Source: Nostoc paludosum FACHB-159 (lineage in GTDB: Bacteria; Cyanobacteriota; Cyanobacteriia; Cyanobacteriales; Nostocaceae). Taken from it: a stretch of DNA of 64,000 nt. Shown here in pieces: positions 28,788 to 36,716 of this stretch. Under the pieces are notes generated by a model that worked only from the letters and a program-made list of their open reading frames with translations, was not told the origin of the DNA and did not search any database. Every line of letters begins with the position of its first letter. The first letter of the stretch is position 1. The position numbers were made by a program, and so were the translations under genes. Location of the stretch: the NCBI RefSeq assembly GCF_014698835.1, contig NZ_JACJTU010000002.1:186001-250000 (forward strand), given 5' to 3'.

Positions 28788-30023
28788 TTAGGCGGGATTT
28801 AAAAATTTGGCTACTGTTTGCACATCTTTATCACCGCGTCCAGAGCAGTTGATAATAATTCGAGGACTGCCAGTTAGTTGGGGACACAGGGTTTCCAAAT
28901 AGGCGATCGCATGGGCTGTTTCCAATGCGGGAATAATCCCCTCTAATTTCGATAATTTCTGGAAGGCCGCCAAAGCCTCTGCATCCGTCACACTATAATA
29001 TTCAGCTCGGCCAATATCCTTTAAATAGCTATGTTCTGGCCCCACACCCGGATAATCTAACCCTGCACTAATTGAGTGTGCCTCAATGATTTGCCCATCC
29101 TCATCTTGCAGCAGATAGCTCATAGCTCCGTGCAATACACCAACTCGTCCTTTTGTCAATGTCGCTGCGTGTTTTTCAGTATTGACCCCTTCTCCGGCCG
29201 CCTCAACTCCAATTAACCGTATTGAAGGTTCATTGAGAAACTCATAAAATAGTCCCATCGCATTGGAACCACCACCTACGCAAGCCATGAGGATATCAGG
29301 CAATCCACCCCATTTTTCCATTGCTTGGGTGCGAGTTTCTTGGCCGATGACTGCATGGAAATCCCGTACCATCATTGGGTAAGGATGAGGCCCTGCGACT
29401 GAACCCAGGATGTAGTGAGTAGTTTCCACATTCGTCACCCAATCTCGAATTGCTTCAGAAGTGGCATCCTTGAGGGTTCCCGTTCCTGCTTCCACCGGGC
29501 GTACTTCTGCCCCCATCAACCGCATTCTGAAGACATTCAATGCTTGGCGTTCCATGTCATGAACGCCCATGTAAATTACGCATTCGAGTCCAAAACGAGC
29601 GCAAACCGTCGCTGTGGCTACTCCATGTTGTCCAGCACCAGTTTCGGCAATAATCCGCTGTTTGCCCATGCGCTTGGCTAACAATACCTGGCCAAGCGCA
29701 TTATTAATTTTGTGAGCGCCAGTGTGATTTAAATCTTCACGTTTTAAGTATATTTGTGGCCCGGTGCGATCGGGACGGGCATAATGAGCAGTCAAGCGTT
29801 CAGCAAAATACAATGGAGTGGCACGTCCTACATAGTCCCTTAACAACTGCTGTAGTTCTGCTTGAAACCCAGGATCGTTGCGGTACTGCTGATAAGCTGT
29901 TTCTAACTCAGCAAGAGCAGGCATTAGCGTCTCAGGTACATACTTACCGCCAAAGCGTCCAAAGCGGCCTAGCGTATCGGGAACTTGAGTAGTTGAATTT
30001 GTAGACAGGGGAGTAGTAGTCAC
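28788..30023 (-). CDS. trpB: Tryptophan synthase beta chain
   Basis: A 411-residue PLP enzyme that joins indole and serine to make tryptophan, as an alpha2-beta2 complex with TrpA. The PLP-lysine motif [19 protein letters not shown], phosphate-binding GGGSNAMG and C-terminal NCSGRGDKD are all present. The length is standard (about 400-410). ATG at 30023. It is separated from trpC (35708-36598) by other genes; trpA is not in the window. Confidence 0.97.
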   Translation of the reverse strand: MTTTPLSTNSTTQVPDTLGRFGRFGGKYVPETLMPALAELETAYQQYRNDPGFQAELQQLLRDYVGRATPLYFAERLTAHYARPDRTGPQIYLKREDLNHTGAHKINNALGQVLLAKRMGKQRIIAETGAGQHGVATATVCARFGLECVIYMGVHDMERQALNVFRMRLMGAEVRPVEAGTGTLKDATSEAIRDWVTNVETTHYILGSVAGPHPYPMMVRDFHAVIGQETRTQAMEKWGGLPDILMACVGGGSNAMGLFYEFLNEPSIRLIGVEAAGEGVNTEKHAATLTKGRVGVLHGAMSYLLQDEDGQIIEAHSISAGLDYPGVGPEHSYLKDIGRAEYYSVTDAEALAAFQKLSKLEGIIPALETAHAIAYLETLCPQLTGSPRIIINCSGRGDKDVQTVAKFLNPA

Positions 30024-30230
30024 AGGCTGGTTTTGATGAGGGAAAGAACTTAATTATTATAAGAAAGTCTAAGCCTATCTGGGGATTTAAGGAATGTGAC
30101 AAAATTTAGCAGTGGTGTAAAGCCCTTTACATAATTTTAGAGCTTCAAACCCAATCTCCAGTTACTACTTACGGCGAGTTTGATCGATACAGCAAGAAAT
30201 ACATTACTCAAAATTTTCAGAGGTAAATTT

Positions 30231-30480
30231 CTGTCGTTAGTCACGATTAATCTGCCAGAAGAAGTATTTAGTGCCTGTCGCTTGAATCCGGAATAATTTG
30301 TACGCGATATGGGCTTTGCTGCTGGGATTTACTCGTATTAGGTACAGGGAATGTCACTGGAAAAAGCCGCCGCGGTTGCTGGATGAAACCGCTGAGACTT
30401 TCTTGCAGTCTTAGCCTGAAACAAGTAGATGTCTTTGCTATGACTTTGATGATTTGCAGGGCAACTTAAACCATAGCTAA
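30231..30480 (+). pseudogene. Decayed UPF0175-family gene
   Basis: Reading from CTG at 30231 gives LSLVTINLPEEVFSACRLNP, then in one frame FVRDMGFAAGIYSY, GMSLEKAAAVAG and DFLAVLA, interrupted by eight or more in-frame stop codons; after a frame change the end reads YDFDDLQGNLNHS and stops at 30480. The order of motifs (LPEEV, R-D-x-G-FAAGIY, MSLEKAA-VAG, DFL, DDL near the end) is that of UPF0175 proteins, often antitoxin-like. The start codon is lost too. No PIN-type toxin partner is seen. Confidence 0.75.
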
Positions 30481-30564
30481 ATGGCCTGCTATAATTATTT
30501 TTTATTTACCCAAACCTTGAGATTGAATTTTCTACTGTTTAATTTTTTTCTTAATAAAAATTTT

Positions 30565-30912
30565 ATGTCTTCTTCCAATTCCAAATCTTCCGATAAAAAC
30601 TTTGTCTACCGTGAATTTGGTAACGAGAACTCCCCCGCTACAGAAAGACCAATTCCAGAATTGCCCCCACAACAACAAAATTTGAGAGTGCAAGCTTCCC
30701 GCAAAGGACGCAAAGGCAAAACTGTTACTGTGATTACCGGTTTTCAAGCCAAGCCAGATACTTTGGCAGATTTACTCAAACAGTTGAAAACTCAGTGTGG
30801 CACAGGCGGGACAATTAAAGACGACGAAATTGAAATTCAAGGCGACCACAAGCAGAAAATTGTCGAGATTTTGACCAAGCTAGGCTACAAAGCTAAAATC
30901 AGCGGTGGCTAA
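30565..30912 (+). CDS. SUI1/YciH-family translation factor
   Basis: A 115-residue protein. After a disordered Ser-rich N-terminus and NFVYREFGNE, the eIF1/SUI1 domain (~45-115) is recognised from GRKGKTVTVITGFQ, LLKQLKTQCGTGGTIKDDEIEIQGDH and the final ILTKLGYKAK. Members probably influence start-codon selection, like archaeal and eukaryotic eIF1. I place the start at ATG 30565 because an upstream in-frame ATG (30481) would add 28 hydrophobic residues foreign to the family. It lies 85 nt past the UPF0175 pseudogene. Confidence 0.88.
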   Translation: MSSSNSKSSDKNFVYREFGNENSPATERPIPELPPQQQNLRVQASRKGRKGKTVTVITGFQAKPDTLADLLKQLKTQCGTGGTIKDDEIEIQGDHKQKIVEILTKLGYKAKISGG

Positions 30913-31066
30913 TCTTGAAGAAGTGCGGTTTACCGCATCTCTACCGCAATCTAAATTGAGAAAGCCGATGTTATCTTTGAGAAGTATTGCAAATATAAAC
31001 ATGCTTGAAGGGTGATGAATGAGTTGCCTAACAAGCTATTTGGCATGAAATTAACAGGAGGTTGAA

Positions 31067-31225
31067 ATGGATTTAGTTCGGATTTTGTGTGCGATTTTTA
31101 TCCCGCCTTTGGGAGTTTTTTTGCAAGTAGGTTTTGGTTTAGACTTTTGGATTAATATACTTTTAACGCTCTTTGGTTACATTCCTGGCATTATTCATGC
31201 AGTGTGGGTCATTGCTAAGAAATAA
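31067..31225 (+). CDS. Pmp3/YqaE-family membrane peptide
   Basis: A 52-residue peptide with two membrane helices. ILCAIFIPPLGVFLQVG and the second helix INILLTLFGYIPGIIHAVW match the UPF0057/Pmp3 family, small membrane proteins linked to membrane potential and salt or cold stress in plants and yeast. A strong ribosome-binding site AGGAGG ends 5 nt before the ATG at 31067. Rightward and downstream of the SUI1 gene by 154 nt. Confidence 0.9.
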   Translation: MDLVRILCAIFIPPLGVFLQVGFGLDFWINILLTLFGYIPGIIHAVWVIAKK

Positions 31226-31401
31226 TTATTTTTAGGGTAGGTTGAGTGTACCAAATTTCGGCGTTAAAGAAGCTGAAGAAGATTTGTGTAGAGGTGATTG
31301 ATTAATTGCCTCTACAAAATGAATTCAGAACCCAGAATTCAGAATTCAGAATTAATAAGGCTTAAATATCTAAACTTGATAAAGTGGACTGAGTGAATTA
31401 G

Positions 31402-31563
31402 TTGCGAATTGAAGTAATAACTAATGATGGGTTCGTTTTGTTACGATCGCCTTTAATTAAAAACTACTTTTCCAGCAAAATATTAGCGGACGCTCTCAAT
31501 CTTCAAGCAATTAGTTATCGGATATCCGATCGAGAGAATACGCTACTAATCTTGATGAATTAA
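31402..31563 (+). CDS. Possible small protein, TTG start (uncertain)
   Basis: An open frame of 53 codons starts at TTG 31402, right after a stop, and runs to TAA at 31561-31563, overlapping the convergent carbonic anhydrase stop by 4 nt. The translation (RIEVITNDGFVLLRSPLIKN at the start) looks protein-like but no family is recognised and no ribosome-binding site is visible. It could be a small gene or a remnant of a larger one. Confidence 0.3.
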   Translation: MRIEVITNDGFVLLRSPLIKNYFSSKILADALNLQAISYRISDRENTLLILMN

Positions 31564-32264
31564 GTAATTATAGTTACTCCTCCCGTATCCAAATCGTAAC
31601 GACCCCCAACAATTTTTAACTTACCAGACTGTAAACGCTCAGTTAAGAGCCGCGATCGCTTCAGTCGTGTAATTTGATATTGCACGTTGGCAACCACAGC
31701 ATTTTCAACTGCGTCCCCTGGCTGAAGCTTGGCATTTTTCACAACTGGCTTAATCGCCTCAACAAAGCTACCAATATCGCCGAGTAACGCTTCATTTTTA
31801 ACAGCAGCAGTCACGGCTCCACATCGCTCATGACCCAGCACCATTAGCACCGGCGTACCCAATAAAGTAACCGCATATTCGATACTACCAAGGGATTCTG
31901 GCGTAACAATATTTCCAGCTAGGCGAACATCAAAGATATCTCCGATACCCTGGTCAAAAATAATTTCTGCGGGTACTCGTGAATCCGCACAACTGAGGAT
32001 AGTTGCAAATGGATGTTGTGCTTGAGCGACTTCCTGCAATCTAGCCGCAGTTTGATCGGGATATTGGGGTTTATGCTGAACAAACCGCTGATTTCCGTCT
32101 ATTAACTTTTGGAATGCGGCGTCGGGACTAAGGTTTTGAGGTGGCAATCCTGCGGCTTTTACTTGTTCAACTCGCCAGAGAAAATCACTGGAAGTTAGCA
32201 TCATCCCGAATGCTCCTGTGACTCCTAATTTTAAAAAGTCACGACGTTCCATGAAATGCTTCAT
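31560..32264 (-). CDS. Tat-exported beta-carbonic anhydrase
   Basis: A 234-residue protein. The twin-arginine signal ERRDFLKLGVTGAFG (residues ~6-20) points to periplasmic export of the folded, zinc-loaded enzyme. The catalytic domain has the zinc ligands CADSR and GHERCGA of beta-class carbonic anhydrases. It interconverts CO2 and bicarbonate outside the cytoplasm, as EcaB-type enzymes do. I start at ATG 32264; upstream TTG would overlap sbtB. It is the third gene of a leftward sbtA-sbtB-CA set with 16 nt to sbtB, so it likely supplies or recaptures substrate for SbtA. Confidence 0.88.
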   Translation of the reverse strand: MKHFMERRDFLKLGVTGAFGMMLTSSDFLWRVEQVKAAGLPPQNLSPDAAFQKLIDGNQRFVQHKPQYPDQTAARLQEVAQAQHPFATILSCADSRVPAEIIFDQGIGDIFDVRLAGNIVTPESLGSIEYAVTLLGTPVLMVLGHERCGAVTAAVKNEALLGDIGSFVEAIKPVVKNAKLQPGDAVENAVVANVQYQITRLKRSRLLTERLQSGKLKIVGGRYDLDTGGVTIIT

Positions 32265-32280
32265 TGGATTTATGATTTTT

Positions 32281-32592
32281 TTATAACGATGCAACACATT
32301 TCATTGAGCGAATTTCCATTACGTCGGAGACGTAACAAGTGCCTCCAAACTTGTTGAGCAGTGGTCTAATGTTTTCTACAACAGGTTTGAGTTGTTCTGG
32401 CATACAAAAGGCGATGATGTAGACATTATCAAGCATCGTCATGTCTAAATCTTCCGCTGTTCCTCGTAATCCTTTGCCAGCAACATTTCGGATTACAGCA
32501 TGACCGTGTACGCCAGACTTGTCTAGGGTATCTAATATTTTGCCAAGCTCAAAAGAGTTGGCGATAATTTCTATCTTTTTAACTAGGTGCAT
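32281..32592 (-). CDS. sbtB: SbtB-like PII-family regulator
   Basis: A 103-residue PII-like protein. KKIEIIANSFELGKILDTLDKSGVHG is the first beta-alpha unit and GKGLRGTAEDLDMT is the T-loop region; the C-terminus ends EIRSMKCVASL. SbtB binds adenine nucleotides and controls the SbtA bicarbonate transporter. The start ATG 32592 has GGAGGTAATAAG just upstream. It lies 4 nt after sbtA and 16 nt before the carbonic anhydrase. Oddity: the CGPEG tail loop with redox/apyrase role known from other SbtB proteins is not present. Confidence 0.85.
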   Translation of the reverse strand: MHLVKKIEIIANSFELGKILDTLDKSGVHGHAVIRNVAGKGLRGTAEDLDMTMLDNVYIIAFCMPEQLKPVVENIRPLLNKFGGTCYVSDVMEIRSMKCVASL

Positions 32593-32596
32593 CTTA

Positions 32597-33565
32597 TTAC
32601 CTCCAAAACAGGTTAATTCCGTAGAGATATAACGGAATTCCCACAATAATATTGAACGGGAATGTCACTGCTAGAGCTGTAGAAACGTACAGGCTAGGGT
32701 TTGCCTCTGGAACAGTCATCCGCATCGCAGCCGGCACAGCAATGTAAGAGGCACTCGCACACAACACCGCAAACAAAAGCGAATCACCCTGAGGCATACC
32801 GATGAATTTGGCGATCGCCAACCCAATCACCGCATTAACTATCGGAATTAGAATTGCAAATGAAATCAGAAAAAATCCGGTTTTTTGCAAGTCTTTAATT
32901 CTCTTGGCAGCAACTAGTCCCATATCCAAGAGAAAGAAGCTGAGAACACCATAAAATATCCCCTGAGTAAAGGGTTCTAAAGTTTTCCCGCCACGTTCTC
33001 CTGTTAAGAAGCCTATTATCAGGCTACCAACTAAGAGAAAGACTGAACTATTAAGAAATGCTTCTTGCAAAACTTCTCCCCAGGCAAATTCTCGCTTTTC
33101 ATCCACGGAGAATAGATTCACTAGGATCAGACCAACAATGATGGCTGGAGATTCCATCAATGCCAGAGCTGCTACCATGTAGCCATCAAAAGTAATACCA
33201 AGCTCGTTGAGAAAGGCACTAGCGGTGATGAAGGTGACAGCACTGATAGAACCATAGGTTGCAGCGATCGCCGCAGCATCGTAAATATCTAGCTTTAGCT
33301 TGAGGATAAAAAACGTATAAATGGGGACAAAGCAAGCCATCAACATGGCTGCTATGAGTGTCAAAATTACTTCCTGAGTGATTCCGCTTTTAATCAGTTC
33401 TACCCCTCCTTTAAAACCAATGGCTAATAGCAGATAAAGCGAAAGCAGTTTCGGTACTGGTGGAGGAATTTCTAGATCGGACTTGACAAAAACGGCAGTC
33501 ATACCTAAAAAGAAAAACAGGATTGGCGGATTCAGGATGTTGGATACTATCAAGCTGACATCCAT
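32597..33565 (-). CDS. sbtA: Sodium-dependent bicarbonate transporter
   Basis: A 322-residue membrane protein with about ten helices. The start NILNPPILFFFLGMTAVFVKSDLEIP is typical of SbtA, as are the internal AIAATYGSISAVTFITAS segment and its later counterpart ASASYIAVPAAMR. It imports bicarbonate with Na+ across the plasma membrane as part of the CO2-concentrating mechanism. ATG 33565 is favoured, because AGGAGGGG ends just before it; the upstream GTG would sit inside that site. First gene of the sbtA-sbtB-CA set; SbtA is inducible by carbon limitation in other cyanobacteria. Confidence 0.94.
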   Translation of the reverse strand: MDVSLIVSNILNPPILFFFLGMTAVFVKSDLEIPPPVPKLLSLYLLLAIGFKGGVELIKSGITQEVILTLIAAMLMACFVPIYTFFILKLKLDIYDAAAIAATYGSISAVTFITASAFLNELGITFDGYMVAALALMESPAIIVGLILVNLFSVDEKREFAWGEVLQEAFLNSSVFLLVGSLIIGFLTGERGGKTLEPFTQGIFYGVLSFFLLDMGLVAAKRIKDLQKTGFFLISFAILIPIVNAVIGLAIAKFIGMPQGDSLLFAVLCASASYIAVPAAMRMTVPEANPSLYVSTALAVTFPFNIIVGIPLYLYGINLFWR

Positions 33566-33681
33566 TTCCACCCCTCCTGATACTGATAAAGTTGGGAATT
33601 AGAGAAATTTATCATTTGAAAAAATTTAATGGCTCGATCATGATGTATCGTGTCTTGTTACCCCATGTCAATTGAACATTA

Positions 33682-33714
33682 AAAAACTCCATCCTTTTGT
33701 AGGTGGAGTTTTTG
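33682..33714. terminator. Hairpin terminator between carbonic anhydrase and sbtA
   Basis: AAAAACTCCA-CC arm (33682-33694, one bulged T) pairs with GG-TGGAGTTTTT (33702-33714). T-runs close both strands. For the leftward carbonic anhydrase gene at 33923 it lies ~210 nt past the stop, between that gene and sbtA. Confidence 0.7.
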
Positions 33715-33805
33715 GACATGGGGTATGAGGAGATGGGGGAGTGTGGGGAGAGAGGGGAGAGAGGGGGATGGGGGAGTGTGGGGAGAGAGTGGGGAAAGAT
33801 TTTTT

Positions 33806-33902
33806 CCCACACCTCCCACACCTCCCACACCTCCCACACCTCCCACACCTCCCACACCTCCCACACCTCCCACACCTCCCACACCTCCCACACCTCCCAC
33901 AC
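33806..33902. repeat. Array of ten 9-bp tandem repeats (CCCACACCT)
   Basis: Ten exact copies of CCCACACCT (33806-33895) plus a partial copy. The complementary G-rich side GGGGGAGTGTGGGGAGAGAG precedes it at 33734-33795. It sits 21 nt past the carbonic anhydrase stop. Being a multiple of three, the array keeps open frames on several strands, but these are not genes. Confidence 0.9.
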
Positions 33903-33922
33903 TCCCTACTTACCCTATGCCC

Positions 33923-34570
33923 TTAGTCTATATTCCAATCTAAAAGCAAGGGGCAGTTATGCAATTGCCATTCCAGGGTTGAAACGTTCAAATCTTTGAT
34001 TAATCCAGTACTGATATTTAGTACCCAGCCATGAACCATAGGCGCTTTTGACGTATAAAGTACCTGACGCATGATTGAAGTTTGGTAAAGATTCTTTACT
34101 TGCGCCGCAACGTTCAATTCCGCCAAACGGTTCAGGCGTTCTTCTCTTGTTGGTAAGGCGTCAATTTCTGTTTTTTTCTGTAAATACAATTCCCGAATTG
34201 GATTTACCCAGTTATCAATAATTCCGATGGTTTTCCATTCTAAAGCCGCTTTAATTCCTCCGCAATCGTAGTGACCACAAACGATAATGTCTTTTACTTC
34301 CAGATGGAGAATTGCGTATTCTAAAACGGCTAAAAAGTTCATATCTGTCAGAGAAACCTGATTACCAATATTACGATGTACAAATAATTCTCCTGGTTCT
34401 GTACGGGTAAAATTTGTTAACGGCAAACGGCTATCAGAACAACCAATATACAAAAATGGTGGTGTTTGTCCGCTAGATAATTCTTCAAAGTAAGATGGGT
34501 TGAGAGCCAGCTTCTCGGCAACCCAAGCCTGATTATTTCTGAAGAGTTGATTAATGCTGTTATATTTCAT
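33923..34570 (-). CDS. Beta-carbonic anhydrase
   Basis: A 215-residue cytoplasmic enzyme with zinc ligands in CSDSR (residues 44-48 region, GCSDSRLP) and CGHYDCGG. It has no signal peptide, so it is the internal partner of the exported enzyme at 31560. Beta-class residues HRNIGN are also present. It catalyses CO2/bicarbonate interconversion; a role in or near carboxysomes cannot be decided from sequence, since the CcaA C-terminal extension is missing. It is upstream of sbtA on the same strand but separated by a terminator and the 9-bp repeat array. Confidence 0.92.
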   Translation of the reverse strand: MKYNSINQLFRNNQAWVAEKLALNPSYFEELSSGQTPPFLYIGCSDSRLPLTNFTRTEPGELFVHRNIGNQVSLTDMNFLAVLEYAILHLEVKDIIVCGHYDCGGIKAALEWKTIGIIDNWVNPIRELYLQKKTEIDALPTREERLNRLAELNVAAQVKNLYQTSIMRQVLYTSKAPMVHGWVLNISTGLIKDLNVSTLEWQLHNCPLLLDWNID

Positions 34571-35181
34571 TCTTTCATCAAATTTGAGAGAGAATTTTTT
34601 TGCAGAATAGTTCAGAATTCAGGAGGCAGACTTCAGAAATTAATTCTACAGAATACACAACTCAATTTTGACTGATGGCTGATTTTTATATTTCGTTTTT
34701 TTATAAAAATTTTAGCTGTCTTCTATTTATTTATCAAACGATATGCTTTTTATATAGCTGAGGTTGTATAAATTTAGATTGCGGATTTTTAATCTTCAGT
34801 ATAGCTAGCCATACTTAATTATTTGTAGCAGGAAAGAGGCAACAGACTTAAAAGTCTATTGATATAAAAGTTTGGCGATCGCTCTATCTTCTCAACTATG
34901 CTACAAATGCTATAAACTCAACAAGATACCCGACTTATGTAATCCGTCGGGTATCTCAATCTGACAATTTTCAGAAATTAAATATGATTGCTATAGGATG
35001 TCTAGATATTTTGCAGGGCAGACAAAGTTAAGTGGTAAGCTAATCCTAATAACGAGCAAAAATTTGGAGTTGAAACATTTAATACTAATTGGAAAAATGA
35101 TTGCAACTGATGGATTTACTAAACACAGATTCACCAAAGCTATTCCCAATCCAAAATATACAATTCAAAACCGTATCAGTT
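34571..35181. other. Intergenic region with an 11-bp hairpin, no gene seen
   Basis: A perfect inverted repeat AGATACCCGAC/GTCGGGTATCT spans 34924-34956 with an 11-nt loop. It lacks a following T-run on either strand. A 74-codon ORF at 34998-35222 has no recognisable features and overlaps the next gene's 3' end, so I do not call it. Confidence 0.5.
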
Positions 35182-35433
35182 TCAATCAGGGGCAACAACT
35201 TTGTTACCGTTATGATGGTTGATTGACCAACGGTGATCGACACCAAGAGAGGAAAACTGGCAATTTTCTTCTAGTCGTTTCTGTTGCACAGCAGCTTTCC
35301 GGAGAGTAATAATTAGCTGATTCACCTGATACCGTAAATCGGGATTATCATTGACAGCTGACATTGTTTGTCTTTCTAAAAGTTGAAGTATAAGTTCGTA
35401 GTGGATAGGTGAAGGTAGGGGAATTTGCTCCAT
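35182..35433 (-). CDS. DUF5340-like small protein
   Basis: An 83-residue protein. MEQIPLPSPIHYELILQLLE, then RQTMSAVNDNP and LIITLRKAAVQQKRLEENC, are clearly protein-like and resemble the small cyanobacterial family I know as DUF5340, though that name is from memory. Helical, soluble, function unknown. ATG at 35433; an upstream in-frame TTG would add seven residues. The C-terminal part is more variable. Confidence 0.65.
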   Translation of the reverse strand: MEQIPLPSPIHYELILQLLERQTMSAVNDNPDLRYQVNQLIITLRKAAVQQKRLEENCQFSSLGVDHRWSINHHNGNKVVAPD

Positions 35434-35681
35434 GAAGTTAGAGTTTAATTTCAAATTTGGGATTTTTACGAGTCAGAGTTTGTCTTTGAAGTTCTGATGC
35501 TGGGAAGCCGACCATTAGACTTTTCTCTTATTAATAAATTGTTACATAATAAATAACTAATTGTTTAGGGCTTTGATTTACCTAGCGATAAAGATTTAGC
35601 AAAGATATTGCTCATATTAGGCAGCAAAATGCTGTATATCCACGTATAGTATGCCCAATTGCCAAACTATTATGTACAGTG

Positions 35682-35709
35682 ACCCTGCAAGGAGCAGGGT
35701 GTTTTTTTT
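35682..35709 (+). terminator. Rightward intrinsic terminator without an assigned gene
   Basis: ACCCTGC (35682-35688), loop AAGGA, GCAGGGT (35694-35700), then GTTTTTTTT. The polarity is rightward, but no plus-strand gene precedes it within 4 kb except dubious ORFs; the leftward neighbours (trpC, DUF5340-like) do not use it in this direction. A TATAGT box at 35645-35650 is a possible promoter. Confidence 0.6.
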
Positions 35710-36598
35710 AGAAATTCCTGGGTAATAAAGGGGCGATGGCAGCACCGGGATCTGGTTGTTTCACTAAAGATTCTCCAATGAGTACAGCGGATGCACCTGC
35801 TTTAACTACTAAACTCAAGTCGTCTGGTTTGTGTAATCCTGACTCGCTGACAACAAGGATGTTTTTCTGTTGCAATTGACTACCTCTTGCAGCCAAAAGT
35901 TGGCAAGTAGTTTCGAGGTCAACAGAAAAATCTTCCAAATTGCGATTATTGATTCCCACTAAGGAGACCCCATCTAAGGCTAACACCCGGTCAAGTTCTG
36001 CCAAACTATGGACTTCAATCAAGGCTGCCATTTTCAGGTTGTTGGCAATTTTCAGGAAGTATTGCAAATCTCCATCATTGAGAATAGCCGCAATCAACAA
36101 AATGGCATCTGCGCCTTTAATCCGTGCCCAGTACATCTGGTAAGGATAGATGATAAAATCTTTGCACAGTAGGGGCAAATCTACCGCAGCGCGAACGTTG
36201 GCTAAATTGTCAAAGCTGCCCTGAAAAAATTTGGCATCTGTCAATACAGAAAGGCAGCTGGCATCACCTTGCTGATATGATTGGGCGATCGCTACTGCAT
36301 CGAAATCTGCTCGTAAAACTCCTTTGCTGGGAGAAGCTTTTTTTACTTCCGCAATCACCGCTGGCTTTGTTTTTCCTTGACGCAAAGCCGCTACAAAATC
36401 ACGGGTGGGTGGCGCGGAAAGTACCTGATGTTGCAATTCCCGCAAAGGTAACCTTTCCCGCATTTGGTCAACTTCTTGTTCTTTGTGCCAAACAATTTCT
36501 TCCAAAATATTGTTTGGTTCTGAATTAGGTACAGCAGCCTGATAGCGTAACGTAGATACGGCAATAGCTGGATTAGGTGAACGGCGACGGATTTGCAT
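35708..36598 (-). CDS. trpC: Indole-3-glycerol phosphate synthase
   Basis: A 296-residue TIM-barrel enzyme closing the indole ring in tryptophan synthesis. [19 protein letters not shown] holds the catalytic Lys and substrate loop, [10 protein letters not shown] the second Lys, and [13 protein letters not shown] with AVLIGESL the phosphate-binding end. An N-terminal extension of ~30 residues precedes the usual ILEEIVWHK start. The ATG at 36598 is chosen because the region before it is low-complexity repeat. The stop overlaps the T-run of the rightward terminator. lpdA lies upstream with only the repeat between. Confidence 0.96.
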   Translation of the reverse strand: MQIRRRSPNPAIAVSTLRYQAAVPNSEPNNILEEIVWHKEQEVDQMRERLPLRELQHQVLSAPPTRDFVAALRQGKTKPAVIAEVKKASPSKGVLRADFDAVAIAQSYQQGDASCLSVLTDAKFFQGSFDNLANVRAAVDLPLLCKDFIIYPYQMYWARIKGADAILLIAAILNDGDLQYFLKIANNLKMAALIEVHSLAELDRVLALDGVSLVGINNRNLEDFSVDLETTCQLLAARGSQLQQKNILVVSESGLHKPDDLSLVVKAGASAVLIGESLVKQPDPGAAIAPLLPRNF

Positions 36599-36603
36599 AA
36601 CTT

Positions 36604-36716
36604 GGGGAGTAGGGACTGGGGACTAGGGATTGGGGACTAGGGACTGGGGGCTGGGGACTGGGGGCTGGGGAACAATTCTTCCCAATCCCCAATCCCCAAT
36701 CCCCAATCCCCAATCC
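36604..36716. repeat. Inverted heptad arrays between lpdA and trpC
   Basis: GGGGATT/GGGGACT heptads (36604-36671) face AATCCCC heptads (36683-36716) across AACAATTCTTCCC. The two arrays are complementary and could fold as one long hairpin in the leftward transcript. Confidence 0.8.

Noticed and set aside
33806-33902. CRISPR array
   Set aside because: The units are contiguous 9-mers with no spacers and no cas genes nearby.
33612-33999. Several overlapping ORFs on both strands through the 9-bp array (HTS, WEV, GGV, TPP repeats)
   Set aside because: They exist only because the repeat period is a multiple of three; all frames are open and no start signal or non-repeat domain is present.
34998-35222. 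74-codon plus-strand ORF
   Set aside because: No ribosome-binding site, unusual composition, and overlap with the 3' end of the better-supported DUF5340-like gene.
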